64,000 nucleotides of DNA, from NCBI GenBank assembly GCA_036345935.2, contig JADWOT020000006.1, forward strand, positions 6,017,543 to 6,081,542. The letters run 5' to 3'. Within the stretch, counting starts at the first letter, position 1; every line of letters begins with the position of its first letter. The position numbers and the translations under genes were made by a program. Shown piece after piece: positions 62,701 through 64,000 of this stretch. The notes under the pieces are model-generated. The model worked only from the letters and a program-made list of their open reading frames with translations. It was not told where the DNA came from and made no database searches. This DNA is from Taenia hydatigena (taxonomy: Eukaryota > Platyhelminthes > Cestoda > Cyclophyllidea > Taeniidae).

Positions 62701-63754
62701 TAATGCAGGACTTTAAGGCACGGTTAAGTACTGCTGTGGATAGGAAAGAAAACAGCCTTTTTTGTTGTTGTTTCAATTTTACGTACCTTCTCTGTTATGG
62801 AATTAACCGGGAAAATTTGAGCCTCAAATGCGTTTAAATTGTGCGTCGTAATTACGCAAAAATCCGTTTTTTTTTTCTCAACTTTGTGGAGAGCGTTACA
62901 CAATGGTATGGTTTGATATCTAACCGCCTTTGAATCAACTACCACGCTCACGTCCAAAAACAGTAGGATCTTTTCCTTGGGTAGTTGTTTAATGCGAGTG
63001 TATTTTGTGGTTGAGTCGTGAAGTGACAAAATGTGGTGATCTGTTACGATTCTCTAGGTTTGAATTACTTAACCTTTGCTGCTTATGTACGCCGATGAAG
63101 TTGCCCTTGCCTGGAAACTTCAATTAGGGTGTCTTTTTATTCTCTTCCAGCAAAGAGATATAGCTCTTTCGGAGTTGGTCGAATCACTTCGCGGAAAGAT
63201 CCGCGATATCAACGTGGCGGCCGGACAGCAGGAGGCCGCAAACAAACGTATCGCAGAGCTCGAACAGTCTCTGGCCGCAGCACACCGTCAAATCCAGCGC
63301 CTACAGGATGCCGCTGCTGCCATTAATGCCACAGCGGTTGACACAGAGACCAATAGCCTGGGTCAAGTTAGACCAGCGCCGAACCCGAGGCAGAAGAAGC
63401 CCTCAGTGTGTAACATGACTACCTCCACGACTCTGCCCATGGGCTTCGAGTTTGCTGCTGCCACTGTGGAGTGTCAGCAGGAGGCGACAGCTGAGGCGGG
63501 GCTGAATGCTTCTCCACCCACAGCGGAGTCACGTCGCAAATCCATGTCCCTGGAGATGCTCTCCACCACCAATCGATCCACGATGGACAGCGGGAGTGAC
63601 ACTCCCTCCACCTTTCCCCTCTCTTCTGCCGCTGTCTCATCGCGTCATTCATCCTCTTCCTCTGAAGTCAACTACGATACATTCTCGCGAAAATCGGGGT
63701 CCATTGCAGAGAAACCACGGCACGGCCTTATCTCCTGCACTCTTATCTCGCAAG
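59733..63754 (+). CDS. FMNL: Formin-like protein (FMNL/FRL), 5' part, cut by window end
   Basis: FMNL formins nucleate and elongate actin filaments downstream of Rho-family GTPases. Exons: 59733-59933, 59986-60051, 60077-60159, 60194-60274, 60309-60618, 60692-60768, 60842-61028, 61101-61211, 61807-61995, 63151-63754, together about 636 codons with consistent phase. The start is fixed by an in-frame TGA at 59700, and MGNSPG is an N-myristoylation sequence like that of vertebrate FMNLs. Landmarks: [23 protein letters not shown] (GBD); [91 protein letters not shown] (FH3); [17 protein letters not shown] into a coiled coil; then a long Ser/Thr-rich linker. Exon 5 carries a Pro/Ser insert absent from short forms. 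FH1 and FH2 must lie downstream of 64000; the last exon ends at a donor (CAAG/gtgggt). Confidence 0.95.
60160..60193 (+). other. 34-base intron in FMNL
   Basis: The sequence gtgcgttt...ctataaag splits the codon of [15 protein letters not shown]. Its removal restores the family wording. Another 34-base intron follows at 60275-60308. Confidence 0.9.
60275..60308 (+). other. 34-base intron in FMNL
   Basis: Donor CAAG/gtaaag and acceptor cttctcag join KYLS-R-TDTF in phase 2. It has the same length as the 60160 intron and the first calsyntenin intron. Confidence 0.9.
61996..63150 (+). other. FMNL intron 9, no gene seen
   Basis: About 1.15 kb between the exon ending TSFK/gtgagt and the exon starting after tattctcttccag. 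No repeat copy or supported reading frame was seen. The intron 61212-61806 before it is similarly plain. Confidence 0.6.
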
Positions 63755-64000
63755 GTGGGTTCACGATCATCGGATATGTCAGTTTGTGCCTGTCCAACTG
63801 ATCAAGTTACAGCAAAGCACACATGAGTTAGGGCGTAGCAAAAATTTACGCTCTTATTACCTATTTAGCAATTTTCGTATTCTCGTGAATAATATTGTTG
63901 AGACTGCCGATTGTATTATTCAGTGCACCCTCTGATTAAACGGTGACCACGGGTTCATTTGCATAGGAAATAAGCCTGACTGCTGTACGAAATAAAGTTT
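63755..64000 (+). other. Start of FMNL intron 10, runs off the window
   Basis: The sequence begins with the donor gtgggttc and remains non-coding to the end. A plus-strand AATAAA near 63990 is probably incidental, because the FH1-FH2 half of the formin must follow. Confidence 0.6.

Overview
This is eukaryotic DNA, almost certainly from a flatworm and probably a tapeworm. Genes are split into many exons. Introns fall into two classes: very short ones (29-52 bases in four of the genes) and kilobase ones. Old dispersed repeats are common, and the proteins are clear but diverged relatives of animal families. The organism call is an inference from gene structure, not from a marker.

Layout. 1-11.9 kb: no confident gene; old repeats and one weak two-exon candidate on the minus strand near 1.3-1.7 kb. 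11.9-44.6 kb: one large minus-strand calsyntenin gene rebuilt here as 14 exons with consistent phases, about 1186 residues, signal peptide to stop codon. Most of its length is intron, with repeats lying mainly antisense to the gene. 45.1 kb: a possible orphan signal-anchor exon. 46.7-47.7 kb: a minus-strand gene for a 278-residue low-complexity protein with paired PP1-docking motifs (SILR then KGVRF), preceded by a near-palindromic X-box (RFX-type site), the usual promoter mark of ciliary genes. 50.8-54.3 kb: a minus-strand ankyrin-repeat/SOCS-box gene closest to ASB13, with a 29-base intron. 56.8-58.9 kb: a minus-strand UBE3D-type E3 ligase in six exons, about 396 residues. 59.7 kb to the window edge: the plus-strand 5' half of a formin-like (FMNL/FRL) gene, ten exons, covering the GTPase-binding/FH3 region and a serine-rich linker; FH1 and FH2 lie beyond the window.

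Functional picture. These are ordinary animal single-copy genes, not an operon. Calsyntenin is a neuronal and secretory-pathway membrane protein; the ASB and UBE3D genes both belong to ubiquitin ligation; the formin controls actin. UBE3D and the formin are head to head about 0.8 kb apart and could share a promoter. The most interesting locus is the small PP1-motif gene with its X-box, which reads as an undescribed ciliary phosphatase-1 regulator. All exon borders were set by eye from splice sites, phase and family similarity, without alignment software.
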